From assembly GCA_035629075.1 (NCBI GenBank), contig DASPIK010000031.1, forward strand, positions 1-64,000: a DNA stretch of 64,000 bases, in the 5' to 3' direction. Below, in pieces: positions 51,716 through 60,601 of the stretch (its first letter is position 1; each line of letters starts with the position of its first letter). Origin of the DNA: JAEZPW01 sp035629075. Its GTDB lineage: Bacteria > Acidobacteriota > Terriglobia > Terriglobales > Acidobacteriaceae. Both the position numbers and the translations under genes were made by a program. Under the pieces are notes generated by a model. It saw nothing but the letters and a program-made list of their open reading frames with translations. It did not search any database and was not told where the DNA came from.

Positions 51716-52588
51716 ATGGCAAGAAACAAATCAAGGGTATTGACGGACCACGATGAGATTCGCCAATGGGCAGAACAGCGAAAAGCTTCGCCCGCATGCG
51801 TCCGGCGCACCGGCGGCAATGGCGACATCGGGATGATTCGTCTGGATTTTCCGGGTTTCAGCGGCCAGCAGTCGCTGGAGCATATCAATTGGGACGAGTG
51901 GTTCCAGAAATTTGACGAGAGCAAGCTCGCTCTGCTGGTGCAAGACGAACTGGCAAGCGGCGGCAGGAGCAACTTCAACAAGCTGATCGGGCGAGAAACA
52001 GCAAACGCCCGTCAGGAAGGAAACTATCGCGCTAACCGTCGCGGCATTCAGTCGAGCTCAGGTCGGAGTGCTGGGACGAAACGGACCTCGGGCCGCGCTC
52101 AGGCTTCTTCGCGCTCGTCATCGGCCAGAGCGAAACGTAGCGCGAGCGCAGGAGACAGCAGCGAGCGTTCAGCTCGGACCAAGAGGGCTGGCAGCAGCAG
52201 AACAAAGAGCAGCGGAGCTTCATCCCGTGGCCGTGAGCCTGGAAGAGCGGTTTCGCGCTCGAAATCTGCACGTGCTTCTCAAAGCGCGCGCGGAGATGTG
52301 ACGCGCCGCAGCGGCACAGTCGCCGGCCGCACCCGAGGACGCAAGTCGGCAAGCGGACGGAACGCCGCAGCACAGAACACAGGACGCCGAAGCGCAAAGC
52401 GTAATCCGGAGAAAGTCGTTAAGAGTGCAAGAAAGATTAAGCAGGACGCCGGTAACATCATTCGAATGGAACGCGGCGGCAAGCGTCCATCGCGCGTGAC
52501 CAAGCAACCTGCGGCGAAGTCCGCCAGCGGCACCGCCCGGCACAGTCGTTCCGGCGCCAACGCGCGGACCCGCAAGAAAGCTGCCTGA
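51716..52588 (+). CDS. Conserved small domain with histone-H1-like basic tail
   Basis: Residues 1-95 (LTDHDEIRQWAEQRKASPAC, IGMIRLDFPGFSG, HINWDEWFQKFDESKLALLV) match a widespread small bacterial domain that I recall being wrongly labelled as glucan branching enzyme in databases. Residues 100-290 form a long tail of Ser, Arg, Lys, Ala and Gly in SRSSSARAKRSAS-like repeats, very basic and probably disordered, like histone H1 or bacterial Hc1-type DNA-binding tails. The ATG follows GAGGTGGGCGG. Binding to nucleic acid is inferred. Neighbours on both sides give no direct clue; a large inverted repeat begins one base after the stop. Confidence 0.85.
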   Translation: MARNKSRVLTDHDEIRQWAEQRKASPACVRRTGGNGDIGMIRLDFPGFSGQQSLEHINWDEWFQKFDESKLALLVQDELASGGRSNFNKLIGRETANARQEGNYRANRRGIQSSSGRSAGTKRTSGRAQASSRSSSARAKRSASAGDSSERSARTKRAGSSRTKSSGASSRGREPGRAVSRSKSARASQSARGDVTRRSGTVAGRTRGRKSASGRNAAAQNTGRRSAKRNPEKVVKSARKIKQDAGNIIRMERGGKRPSRVTKQPAAKSASGTARHSRSGANARTRKKAA

Positions 52589-52685
52589 ATGATTTGATGA
52601 TTGCATGATTGAACCGGGGGACGTGAGACACAGCCAACCAGTGCCAAACACAGCTAACCATCCAGTCATGCGATCATCAAGTCAT
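52589..52685. repeat. Imperfect 20-base inverted repeat with 57-base loop
   Basis: The left arm (52589-52608, ATGATTTGATGATTGCATGA) and right arm (52666-52685) are reverse complements with two mismatches. The loop contains a short direct repeat, CACAGCCAACCAGTG and CACAGCTAACCATCC. It may be a small mobile-type repeat or an RNA stem after the H1-like gene. The right arm overlaps the start of the next small frame. Confidence 0.6.
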
Positions 52686-52847
52686 CCGTACGTAGTGCGC
52701 GAAAACAATCCTGACGACGTACCCATTCCGCCCGACCGTGAGCCAGAAGCCCCGGTCGAGGAACCTCCGGACGCACCACATTCGGAACCGACCGCGCCAG
52801 TTCGCGAGCCCGGTCCCGAGCCGCAACGGCGTTTAGCGGCGATCTGA
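52668..52847 (+). CDS. Small Pro/Glu-rich protein, doubtful
   Basis: From ATG 52668 the frame gives 59 residues (PYVVRENNPDDVPIPPDREP, then EEPPDAPHSEPTAPVREPGP), strongly acidic and proline-rich, probably disordered. The frame is open from 52605, but that part lies within the inverted repeat. No ribosome-binding site is visible. Composition unlike the neighbouring coding frames and the short length make it uncertain. Confidence 0.4.
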   Translation: MRSSSHPYVVRENNPDDVPIPPDREPEAPVEEPPDAPHSEPTAPVREPGPEPQRRLAAI

Positions 52848-52923
52848 TATTCACACGCGAAATGAATAGTGTGCGAGCCCAACGACGTGCGTCGCCAGTC
52901 AGCTCTCATATAATTTCAGTTCC

Positions 52924-54792
52924 ATGCTGATGAGAGTCGCCGAAGGCCCGCAAGTCGTTATCCGCTCAGAGCCGTCGCGTGGCATCGCTCCATGCGCGCG
53001 CGGCAGGTTGCACATCGTCATCATCCTGTTGCTTTGGCTTCTCATCTACGTGCCGGGGCTGTTCGCCCCTCCGCTGCTTGACGATGCGGATAGCGTGCAC
53101 GCTGAGGCGGCGCGCGAGATGGTCGTCCGGAATGACTGGGTGACGCTCCACGCAAATGGCATACGGTATCTTGAAAAAGCGCCGCTTATGTACTGGAGCA
53201 TGGCAGCCAGTTTCAAGGTATTTGGCGTACACGAATGGTCGGCGCGGCTGCCGCTGGCGCTCGGAATGCTGGCGACCTTGCTGGCGATATACCAATTGGG
53301 CAAGCGCGTATACGGATCGAAGGCAGGGCTGTATGCCACCGTCGCCGTCGCTACCGGATTCGGGCCTTACATCTACACGCGGATCCTCATCCCTGACCTG
53401 CTGGTCGGATTGTGGCTCACGCTGGGCTTTCACTTTTTTCTGGCTACATTGGAAGAGGAAAAGCCTTCACGAAGGAACTGCTGGGGCCTTGCTGCTACGG
53501 CAGCGTTGAACGTGCTGACAAAGGGGTTGATCGGACTTGTCTTCCCGATCGGCATCATCCTGGTGTTTCTCGTGCTCACGCGCAACCTGAAGCACGTGCT
53601 GAAGCTCCGGCTTTTCTCGAGTGCCGTGGTGTTTCTGCTCATCGCGGCACCCTGGCACATTCTCGCTGGACTGCACAACCCGACTCAGGTCGCCAAGGAT
53701 GGCACGATCATTCAGGGCTTCTTCTGGTTCTATTTCGTGAACGAGCATTTCCTGCGTTACCTGAATAAACGCTTCCCGCGCGACTACGACACTGTTCCCC
53801 TGCTTGTCTTTTGGGCACTGGTGCTCGCGTGGGTGTGGCCCTGGTGCATGTTCGTAGTGCAGGCGCTTGGGCAGGTGCCGCACAAGCTGCGTGATTTTGC
53901 ACGACAGTTGACACGCGAGCAGCGCGGTTCGCTACTGTTCGCAATTTGGACCATCGTGGTGGTTGGTTTCTTCAGCTTCTCGACACGGCAGGAGTACTAC
54001 ACGATACCTGCATTGCCGGCGTTGGCATCGCTGCTCGGCGGATGGCTGCAGAAAGAAGCCGATTCGGACGCAAGCAGCCGTGAACGCAAGTGGGGCCGAA
54101 TCTCTTCAGCCGTACTTCTCGCCGTCGGCATCGGGGCGTTTGCAATTGGGATGGTGATGATGCAGCTATCGGAAGCGGCTCCTGTAGGAGTGGAGCTTTC
54201 AGAGTTGCTTAAGAAGAACCCCGATATGTACGCGCTGTCGCTTGGGCACATGTTCGACCTCACGCCCCAAGCGCTTGGCTTGTTCCGTATACCGCTTGCG
54301 GGTGTTTCAATCGCGCTGTTGTTAGGCACCGCCCTGAATTGGTGGTTTCGCCGACGCAACCATGCAGACCGGGCAAATGTCGCACTAACGGTGATGATGA
54401 TTGCCGTTTTGTACTGCGTCCATGCCGCATTGATCGAATTCTCTCCTACGCTCACGTCCAAGAAACTGGCCGAAGCGGTCTCGCGGGTGTACGAACCCGG
54501 AGATCAGATCGTCATCGGTGGAGAGTATGAAGCCGGATCTACGATGAACTTCTACACGGGCCAAAACGTGCTCGTTCTCAGCGAAAAGCGGGCGAACCTT
54601 TGGTACGGGTCGCGCTTCCCCGATGCCCCGCACGTTTGGGAAACCCCTGAGTCGTTCGCGCGGCTTTGGACCGGACCGCAGCGCGTGTTCTTCTGGACAG
54701 ACGAGGACCGCCCCAAAGTACTCGACGGCAAACCAGCATTCGAACTGGCGCACAGCGGTGGAAAGACCATATGGATGAACAGGCCGCTATGA
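52924..54792 (+). CDS. GT39/ArnT-like membrane glycosyltransferase
   Basis: The 622-residue protein has about eleven membrane segments and the first-loop motif LLDDADSVHAEAAREMV, with the acidic catalytic residues of dolichyl-phosphate-mannose/ArnT-type enzymes. EKAPLMYWSMA and RLPLALGML follow. These enzymes move a sugar from a polyprenyl phosphate donor to lipid A, protein or another acceptor in the periplasm. A soluble C-terminal part of about 110 residues follows the last helix. The ATG at 52924 lies near the upstream GTTCC without a clear ribosome site. The GNAT gene overlaps its stop by 4 bases. Confidence 0.9.
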   Translation: MLMRVAEGPQVVIRSEPSRGIAPCARGRLHIVIILLLWLLIYVPGLFAPPLLDDADSVHAEAAREMVVRNDWVTLHANGIRYLEKAPLMYWSMAASFKVFGVHEWSARLPLALGMLATLLAIYQLGKRVYGSKAGLYATVAVATGFGPYIYTRILIPDLLVGLWLTLGFHFFLATLEEEKPSRRNCWGLAATAALNVLTKGLIGLVFPIGIILVFLVLTRNLKHVLKLRLFSSAVVFLLIAAPWHILAGLHNPTQVAKDGTIIQGFFWFYFVNEHFLRYLNKRFPRDYDTVPLLVFWALVLAWVWPWCMFVVQALGQVPHKLRDFARQLTREQRGSLLFAIWTIVVVGFFSFSTRQEYYTIPALPALASLLGGWLQKEADSDASSRERKWGRISSAVLLAVGIGAFAIGMVMMQLSEAAPVGVELSELLKKNPDMYALSLGHMFDLTPQALGLFRIPLAGVSIALLLGTALNWWFRRRNHADRANVALTVMMIAVLYCVHAALIEFSPTLTSKKLAEAVSRVYEPGDQIVIGGEYEAGSTMNFYTGQNVLVLSEKRANLWYGSRFPDAPHVWETPESFARLWTGPQRVFFWTDEDRPKVLDGKPAFELAHSGGKTIWMNRPL

Positions 54793-55301
54793 CGCCTTGG
54801 AGATCGTTTTGGGGACGCGGAAAATCGGAAAACATGACTACGTTTCGCTTCGCGGGTGACAACGACGTTTCGGAACTCATGTCGCTCATCAACACGGCTT
54901 TCGGCCGTGCCGAGCGATTCTTCATCGAAGGCGACCGCATCGACGAAGAGGAACTCAAGCAGTACATGAGCCGGGGCAAGTTTGTTCTGGCCGAGGAAAA
55001 CGCGACAGTTGCGGGCTGCGTTTACGTTGAGCTTCGCGGCGAACGCGGATATGTTGGCTTGCTCTCGGTTGAACCTCAACGGCAGGGCAGCGGGCTAGGC
55101 AAGCGGTTGATGGCTGAAGCGGAGGAGTATTTCCGGAAAAATGGCTGCTGTGCTGTAGACATCCGGGTCGTGAATTTGCGAACTGAATTGATGCCGTTCT
55201 ACCGAGCTCTCGGATACCGGGAGGTTGGTGTCGAGCCGTTTCCATGTGACTTAACGACGCTACATCCCTGTCACTTGGTGTTGATGAGCAAAGCGCTTTA
55301 A
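54789..55301 (+). CDS. GNAT-family N-acetyltransferase
   Basis: The 170-residue protein uses acetyl-CoA to acetylate an amine. The ATG overlaps the GT39 stop as ATGA; an inner ATG at 54834 (MTTFRFAGDN) would match the domain start and is also possible. Motif A is VGLLSVEPQRQGSGLGKRLM, with the Q-x-x-G-x-G/A type acyl-CoA loop. Helices NTAFGRAERFFIEGD and LRTELMPFYRALGYREVG complete the fold. Coupling to the glycosyltransferase suggests it could acetylate an amino sugar, but GNAT substrates are not predictable. Confidence 0.9.
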   Translation: MTPWRSFWGRGKSENMTTFRFAGDNDVSELMSLINTAFGRAERFFIEGDRIDEEELKQYMSRGKFVLAEENATVAGCVYVELRGERGYVGLLSVEPQRQGSGLGKRLMAEAEEYFRKNGCCAVDIRVVNLRTELMPFYRALGYREVGVEPFPCDLTTLHPCHLVLMSKAL

Positions 55302-55389
55302 CGCGGTCAGCCAGAATTTCGAGCCACAGCAGCGCCCGTCTGTAGACGTGAGCTGCACAAACAATGTTGCACAGCCGCTGATCGAGGCT

Positions 55390-56556
55390 TCAAGGTTCAG
55401 CCTGACGCGCCAGTTTGCCGTCCTTGAGGGTGAACTCGTCTCCGCGCCACGTCACGGAGTTCTTGAAGTATCCAGTGATCCAAAGCGTCACGACCAGTAC
55501 GTCGCGCAGGGGAATCATCCAGAAATAAGAAACGATCTTGGAATCGCGCAAGTACTGGACAGCAACGGAATAAGCTGCGCAAAAGCGCAACAACAACGCA
55601 CATCCTGCCACCGCCCACGACCATGCCGCGCCTCCCGAAACGAGCAGGGCAGCGAGCGCGAACGGTAGACCGAATGTGAAAATTAGTCCTGCGTAGCCTG
55701 CGCCGCGAGAGTCCCGAATGCTGCGCATCCAGCGCTGCTGGTGTTTCCAGTATTCGCCAAATCTGTAATCTGGAAGGTAAGTGTCCACGACTTCGTGAGA
55801 GAGGACCACCTTGTACCCAGCGTCAGCGATGCGCTTACCCAGTTCGAAGTCGTCCGCCAAGTAATCTAGCAGCGGTTCGAACCCGCCAATCGCGTCCAGC
55901 GAAGCCCGTTTGATGGCCAACGTGGACCCGAGTCCAAAGTGGATGCCGCCGTCCACTACGCGCGCGGCGAGTACGCCGGGGATAAAGTCCGTGCTGATGC
56001 CTAAGGCTTCCAGCTTCGATCCGAAGGTCGCTCCCGGCACGCCTCGATAGGGCGTCGTCACCATGCCGGTGCTTGCATCAGAGAACGGCGCCATGATGTT
56101 GCGCAGGTATTCCTGTCCAACCCGGATGTCGCTGTCATTGACAACCAGGTGGTCGAACCGTGCATGCGGCAACATCTGCACAAGATTACTTACTTTCAGG
56201 TTCGTGCCTAGCCGTTCTGAGCAGTGGACCAATTCGATACGGCGTTCTGGAAACTCACGCTTTAGTTCCTGTACAAGAGCAATCGCCGGGTCATCACTCT
56301 CGCTCACACCGAAGATGATCTCGTACTCTGGATAGTCCTGCCGGCAATGGCTTTGGAAGCACTCGAGCATGTGCGGGTCTGCACCCCGCAGCGGCTTCAG
56401 AATAGAAACTGGTGGTGTGAATGCCGCCACCTCGCGTGCCGGACACTCTCGCCGGAAGGCACGCACGCTCCACAGACAGAGCACGTAATAGCCGCACCCA
56501 CACACAGCAAGTGCGCCGAACGCGAATCCCAACGAGGTAGCAAACCATTGAGCCAT
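55390..56556 (-). CDS. hpnI: Ceramide-glucosyltransferase-like glycosyltransferase (HpnI type)
   Basis: The 388-residue protein (from ATG 56556; a GTG 11 codons upstream is the alternative) has one N-terminal membrane segment, a GT-A domain and C-terminal membrane segments. PPVSILKPLRGADPHMLECF, the DXD-like VVNDSDIRVG, the D-D region LLDYLADDFELGKRIADAGY and the (Q/R)XXRW motif in HQQRWMRS are those of GT21, including hopanoid HpnI. HpnI adds N-acetylglucosamine to bacteriohopanetetrol. No other hopanoid gene is in the window, so the assignment rests on the family alone. It is convergent with the GNAT gene. Confidence 0.82.
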   Translation of the reverse strand: MAQWFATSLGFAFGALAVCGCGYYVLCLWSVRAFRRECPAREVAAFTPPVSILKPLRGADPHMLECFQSHCRQDYPEYEIIFGVSESDDPAIALVQELKREFPERRIELVHCSERLGTNLKVSNLVQMLPHARFDHLVVNDSDIRVGQEYLRNIMAPFSDASTGMVTTPYRGVPGATFGSKLEALGISTDFIPGVLAARVVDGGIHFGLGSTLAIKRASLDAIGGFEPLLDYLADDFELGKRIADAGYKVVLSHEVVDTYLPDYRFGEYWKHQQRWMRSIRDSRGAGYAGLIFTFGLPFALAALLVSGGAAWSWAVAGCALLLRFCAAYSVAVQYLRDSKIVSYFWMIPLRDVLVVTLWITGYFKNSVTWRGDEFTLKDGKLARQAEP

Positions 56557-56975
56557 GACGAGACACGTCAGATTAGCAGAGCGACCCACTGCGTGGAATC
56601 AGCAACTCGTGACTAGGCGCTTAGGCTAGCAGTTACGAGTGTCTGCACTGACTGAAGGACATGACCTGCGGCAGCGCTGCAGTCTTTCACTGGTTAGTCA
56701 TCGGTCACGAGACCGGCAACCAGCATTCCCACAACTTTTGTGGAAATGGATGTGAGTAACTCGGATTCGGTCAGAACTGGCGCGGGTTCGTCGGCAATGC
56801 CCAAGCTCTGGTGCACGTTTGCTTTCTTGCTATTCCGCACAAACGGGCACGGAATGCAAGGAGGAAAGACCATTCGCTTCCGGGCTTGTTGGCTATATTC
56901 TGCTTTTGGAACAAGGCGTTGTGGGCTCTGAGGGAAGTTATAATCAGCTCTGGGTCACACTATTTTTCAAGTTTT
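56557..56975. other. Divergent intergenic region between hpnI-like gene and alr
   Basis: These 419 bases contain a short dyad CGGTC-ACGA-GACCG at 56702-56715 and an inverted repeat around TTCCCACAACTTTTGTGGAA at 56726-56745. A good -10 hexamer TATAAT lies at 56939-56944, 31 bases before the alr start, with only a weak -35. I see no gene here. Frames running into alr from 56811 lack any signal. Confidence 0.45.
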
Positions 56976-58124
56976 ATGAGACCGACTTGGGCTGAAGTGT
57001 CGCTGACTGCGTTGTGCCATAACTACCGCACGATCCAGCAGCATGTCTCGCCCAGTGCTACCGTCTGCTCCGTGGTGAAGGCCGATGCCTACGGGCATGG
57101 TGCTGTGCCTTGTGCGCGGGCACTGGAGGCGGAAGGCGCAACGTGGTTCGGTGTGTCGTCCGCGGAGGAAGGTATCGCCCTTCGCCAGGGCGGCATCAGA
57201 GGCCGCATTTTGTTGCTTTCCGGCTTTTGGCGAGGAGAAGAAGACGACATCATCTTGAACGACCTTACTCCCGCCGTGTGGGAGTGGTGGCACCTGGACT
57301 TGCTTGAGCAAGCCGCTGCTCGTTTGGGCAGGCGAGCGCAGGAAAGTGTGCCTGTGCACCTGAAAGTGAACACAGGCATGAACCGGGCGGGCCTGGACTT
57401 AGAATGCGTGTCCGATTTTGTGATATCGCTGCGCCATGCGGAACATGTTGTGCTCGAGGGCGTTTTCAGCCACCTTGCTTCCGCCGAAGTGCTCGGAGCA
57501 CCCGATGTGGATGCTCAACTCACAGAATTCGAGAAGGCGATCGCGACCGTTCGGGCCAGCGGAGTGACGCCGGTTTACTATCACATCGCAAACAGCGCCG
57601 CCATCTCTACCCGCCAACAATCATGGAAGAACCTGGTGCGGCCGGGAATCTCCCTCTACGGCTACTATCTGCCGTTCACGTCCGTAGTTAGCGGTCGCCC
57701 CGACGAGTCGTTCGAACTGCCGGTTAAGCCTGTGCTGTCCTGGAAGACCCGAATTGTCAGCACGAGGGAAGTCGCTGCTCGCGAGCGCATCGGCTATAAC
57801 GGCGCGTATGTGACCCAGGCACCAACCAAAATTGCCATGTTGCCGGTCGGCTATGGAGACGGCCTGAATCGCCATCTTTCATCACGCGGACGGGTAATCG
57901 TGCGCGACCAATACGCTCCCATCGTCGGCAATGTTTCAATGGACATCACGCTGATTGACGTAAGCAACGTCGCTGGAGTCAGCACTGGTGATGAAGTCAC
58001 GCTGCTTGGGTCGACTGGCAGGTGCAGCATCACCGCATGGGAACACGCCAATCACGCCATGACGATCCCGTACGAGATCCTGTGCAACATCAGCAAGCGC
58101 GTGCGAAGAAAATACGTGGAGTAA
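56976..58124 (+). CDS. alr: Alanine racemase
   Basis: The PLP enzyme interconverts L- and D-alanine for peptidoglycan. From ATG 56976 the product has 382 residues. The PLP lysine is Lys35 in VVKADAYGHG, and the second catalytic base is Tyr275 in RERIGYNGAY. HLKVNTGMNRAG, SNSAAIS-like IANSAAIST and VRPGISLYGYY are standard family motifs. VGNVSMDITLIDVS follows near the end. The longer frame upstream (from 56811) has no supporting sequence. It is transcribed alone or with the hydrolase 211 bases later. Confidence 0.96.
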   Translation: MRPTWAEVSLTALCHNYRTIQQHVSPSATVCSVVKADAYGHGAVPCARALEAEGATWFGVSSAEEGIALRQGGIRGRILLLSGFWRGEEDDIILNDLTPAVWEWWHLDLLEQAAARLGRRAQESVPVHLKVNTGMNRAGLDLECVSDFVISLRHAEHVVLEGVFSHLASAEVLGAPDVDAQLTEFEKAIATVRASGVTPVYYHIANSAAISTRQQSWKNLVRPGISLYGYYLPFTSVVSGRPDESFELPVKPVLSWKTRIVSTREVAARERIGYNGAYVTQAPTKIAMLPVGYGDGLNRHLSSRGRVIVRDQYAPIVGNVSMDITLIDVSNVAGVSTGDEVTLLGSTGRCSITAWEHANHAMTIPYEILCNISKRVRRKYVE

Positions 58125-58335
58125 GCGCTCGCAACGGCCGGCTCCGAGCTCCTTCCTACCCTGATCCCAAGTGGCGTGCCTTTCCGGTGTGTCCTCCCAA
58201 CTCCGCTCGATGTTCTTAGCATGCAGCTCAGGTGGGCACTGGGGCCATTCAGGTGAGCACGATACTGGTGGTCGAATGAATCTGCTATATTTCGCAAAAC
58301 GCGCAGCGCAACGTGCGTAGAGTCTAGAACGAAAC

Positions 58336-59460
58336 ATGAGAACGCGTTATCAGCGATGGATGCACGATTGGGAGTACCGCCTTACGACGCGAGACACCAA
58401 TCGAGTCGTCCGCCCGCTGGACTGGGGGCTGGATTGCATCCACTTATGGCCTTGCATCAACGGCGAGGCAAACGCAGCCGCTGATGTCGAGCAATACCTG
58501 CTTGAGCTGAATCGACAGATCATCGCCGACAGCGACACGTTCTACGCTCACCGCACTCCCTCTGATTTCAGGCTCGAGAAACTGCCGCCAGCGCTGTTCG
58601 CGAAGCGATCGGAAGATAACTGGAACGTTCCTGCGGCAGACTTTGGGTCCCATCTTCACAGCAAAGACGCGCGGCTCTGCCTTCGGTTCACGTCGCCCGT
58701 GAAGACGCCCCACGAAGCGAACAACATCGTCACTGCACAGTGGTTCCCGGCAAACGGGCGCAAGGCTGTCATCGTTATGCCGCAGTGGAACGCCGATGGC
58801 GATAGTCATAACGGACTGTGCCGGATCTTCAATTTTCTCGGCATTGCTGCCCTGCGCTTGTCAATGCCGTACCACGACGTCCGAATGCCCGCCGAGCTGC
58901 AGCGAGCCGACTACGCTTGCTCCTCCAACATTGCGCGAACAATCGATGCAACACGCCAGGCTGTTCTGGATGCGCGAGCCTGCATAGACTGGCTGGAATT
59001 GCAGGGGTACACACAGATCGGCATCATGGGGACTAGCCTCGGCTCCTGCTATGCGTTTATTACGGCGGCGCACGAGCCTAGAATCACAGCTTGTGCGTAC
59101 AACCATGCGTCGACCTACTTCGGCGACGTGGTCTGGACAGGTCAGTCAACGCGGCACATTCGCCAGGGACTTGAGGGCGTGCTCGACCAGGACCGCTTGC
59201 GCGCGCTCTGGGCCGGTATCAGCCCAATGTCGTATTTCGATCAGTACCAGCGCTTCGAGAAAAAGTCGCTCGTGGTATATGCGACTTACGATCTCACCTT
59301 CTTGCCAGAGTTCTCCAAGCAGGTCGTAGCCGAGTTTCAGAGACGCAAGCTGAACTTCAAGGTTTCGATTCTGCCGTGCGGACATTACACCACCGGCGAG
59401 ACGCCATATAAGTTCCTCGACGCCTTCTATCTGTCGCGATTTCTATCGTCTGCGTTTTGA
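58336..59460 (+). CDS. Alpha/beta hydrolase (ABHD18-like)
   Basis: The 374-residue cytoplasmic protein resembles the ABHD18-type alpha/beta hydrolases. The nucleophile elbow is GTSLGS, the oxyanion region VIVMPQWNADGDSHNGL, and the acid and histidine are likely in YATYDLTFLPEF and PCGHYTTGETPY. The N-terminal 130 residues (RTRYQRWMHDWEYRLTTRDT) are characteristic of this group. It probably cleaves an ester or thioester; the substrate is unknown. It lies between alr and rpiB, with no shared function apparent. Confidence 0.85.
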   Translation: MRTRYQRWMHDWEYRLTTRDTNRVVRPLDWGLDCIHLWPCINGEANAAADVEQYLLELNRQIIADSDTFYAHRTPSDFRLEKLPPALFAKRSEDNWNVPAADFGSHLHSKDARLCLRFTSPVKTPHEANNIVTAQWFPANGRKAVIVMPQWNADGDSHNGLCRIFNFLGIAALRLSMPYHDVRMPAELQRADYACSSNIARTIDATRQAVLDARACIDWLELQGYTQIGIMGTSLGSCYAFITAAHEPRITACAYNHASTYFGDVVWTGQSTRHIRQGLEGVLDQDRLRALWAGISPMSYFDQYQRFEKKSLVVYATYDLTFLPEFSKQVVAEFQRRKLNFKVSILPCGHYTTGETPYKFLDAFYLSRFLSSAF

Positions 59461-59522
59461 ATTTCAGCGCTCATTGATCACTGACTGCTGATTGCTTCCT
59501 CCATTCGCGCTAAAATGCCAGC

Positions 59523-59975
59523 ATGAAGATCGCCCTGGGCGCTGACCACGCAGGATATGAGCTGAAAGAGAAGGTGAAGCGCCACCTTGAGCAAAATGGC
59601 TATGAGGTGGACGACCACGGAACCACGTCGAATAACTCGGTCGACTACCCCGACTTCGCAAAACATGTCAGTGAAGAAGTTGTGAACAAGAATGCCGATC
59701 TCGGCATCCTCGTCTGCGGTACTGGCGTCGGGATGGCAATAGCCGCCAACAAGGTACACGGGATTCGCGCCGCTAACGTCACGACTGAATTTGAAGCCCA
59801 GATGCTTCGTGAGCACAACAATGGCAACGTGCTTGCGATTGGAGCACGCGTTCTCGATGATGCGAATGCCATAAAGATCGTAGATAAGTTCGTGCAAACA
59901 AAGTTTGCCGGCGGACGTCATCAGTTACGCGTGGACAAGATCATGGCCATCGAAAGCGGAGCGCAAAAGGTTTAG
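59523..59975 (+). CDS. rpiB: Ribose-5-phosphate isomerase B
   Basis: RpiB interconverts ribose 5-phosphate and ribulose 5-phosphate in the pentose phosphate pathway. The 150-residue protein has GADHAGYELKEKVKRHL, the catalytic Cys65 in CGTGVGMAIAANK and EHNNGNVLAIGAR, all family motifs. DYPDFAKHV is also typical. The length is normal. A TAAAAT hexamer lies just before the ATG. It stands upstream of a small secreted-protein gene and glyA in the same direction, and may form an operon with them. Confidence 0.97.
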   Translation: MKIALGADHAGYELKEKVKRHLEQNGYEVDDHGTTSNNSVDYPDFAKHVSEEVVNKNADLGILVCGTGVGMAIAANKVHGIRAANVTTEFEAQMLREHNNGNVLAIGARVLDDANAIKIVDKFVQTKFAGGRHQLRVDKIMAIESGAQKV

Positions 59976-60026
59976 AGGGGCGAAGCACTTCATGGTCGAT
60001 GTGGACGCCCCGAACAGGAGTCCATC

Positions 60027-60527
60027 ATGACTGGCCTAACACGAGTCGTAGGGACTGTGGCGCTATCCGCCTCGGCGCTGCTGGCGCAAGTCGCATCGCT
60101 TACGCCTGCTGACGAATTGGTGATCGCCCGAGCGAAGAACACACTAGTCTCAGAACTCGAGCCCGGCATGCCGAAAATCACTCTGGAATATTTTCTCAGG
60201 AGTGAGGTGAATGCCGAACTTACCTGGGAAATTAACGATTGCGGCGAACAGACCGGAAATCAGTCCGTAGATAAAGGGCGGGATTTCCCGAGGTGCGTAG
60301 AAGCGAAAGCAACACTGGCGGACGGGAGATTGGTTGTAGTCATGATCGCCGTCGGCACCATGCAAACCAATACCGCGACGAAACCGCGATTGTTCAGTAT
60401 GTTCGTGAGCGGAAGCAGAGTTTCCCTCCGTCACCTGAGCCAACTTCCCGCCGAACTGCACCGCGACTTCAAGCGCGGGCGTCCTCGCCTTCGCGATGTG
60501 CCTGCCGTTCCGACCGCCCCGGCATAA
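60027..60527 (+). CDS. Small secreted protein of unknown function
   Basis: The ATG follows CAGGAG by eight bases. The 166-residue product has a signal-like N-terminus (VVGTVALSASALLAQVASLT) and one Cys pair (NDCGEQTGNQ, PRCVEAKA) that may form a disulfide. The central strands (ATLADGRLVVVMIAVGTMQT) suggest a small beta-rich domain; the end is Pro/Arg-rich. I recognise no family. It sits 51 bases after rpiB and 74 before glyA. Confidence 0.75.
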   Translation: MTGLTRVVGTVALSASALLAQVASLTPADELVIARAKNTLVSELEPGMPKITLEYFLRSEVNAELTWEINDCGEQTGNQSVDKGRDFPRCVEAKATLADGRLVVVMIAVGTMQTNTATKPRLFSMFVSGSRVSLRHLSQLPAELHRDFKRGRPRLRDVPAVPTAPA

Positions 60528-60601
60528 CGCTCATCCTGCTTGGCACAGAGACCGCTAACGGCGTAATCTTCTAGGTTCCGTTTCTCAATTGGAGCGCTCC
60601 C

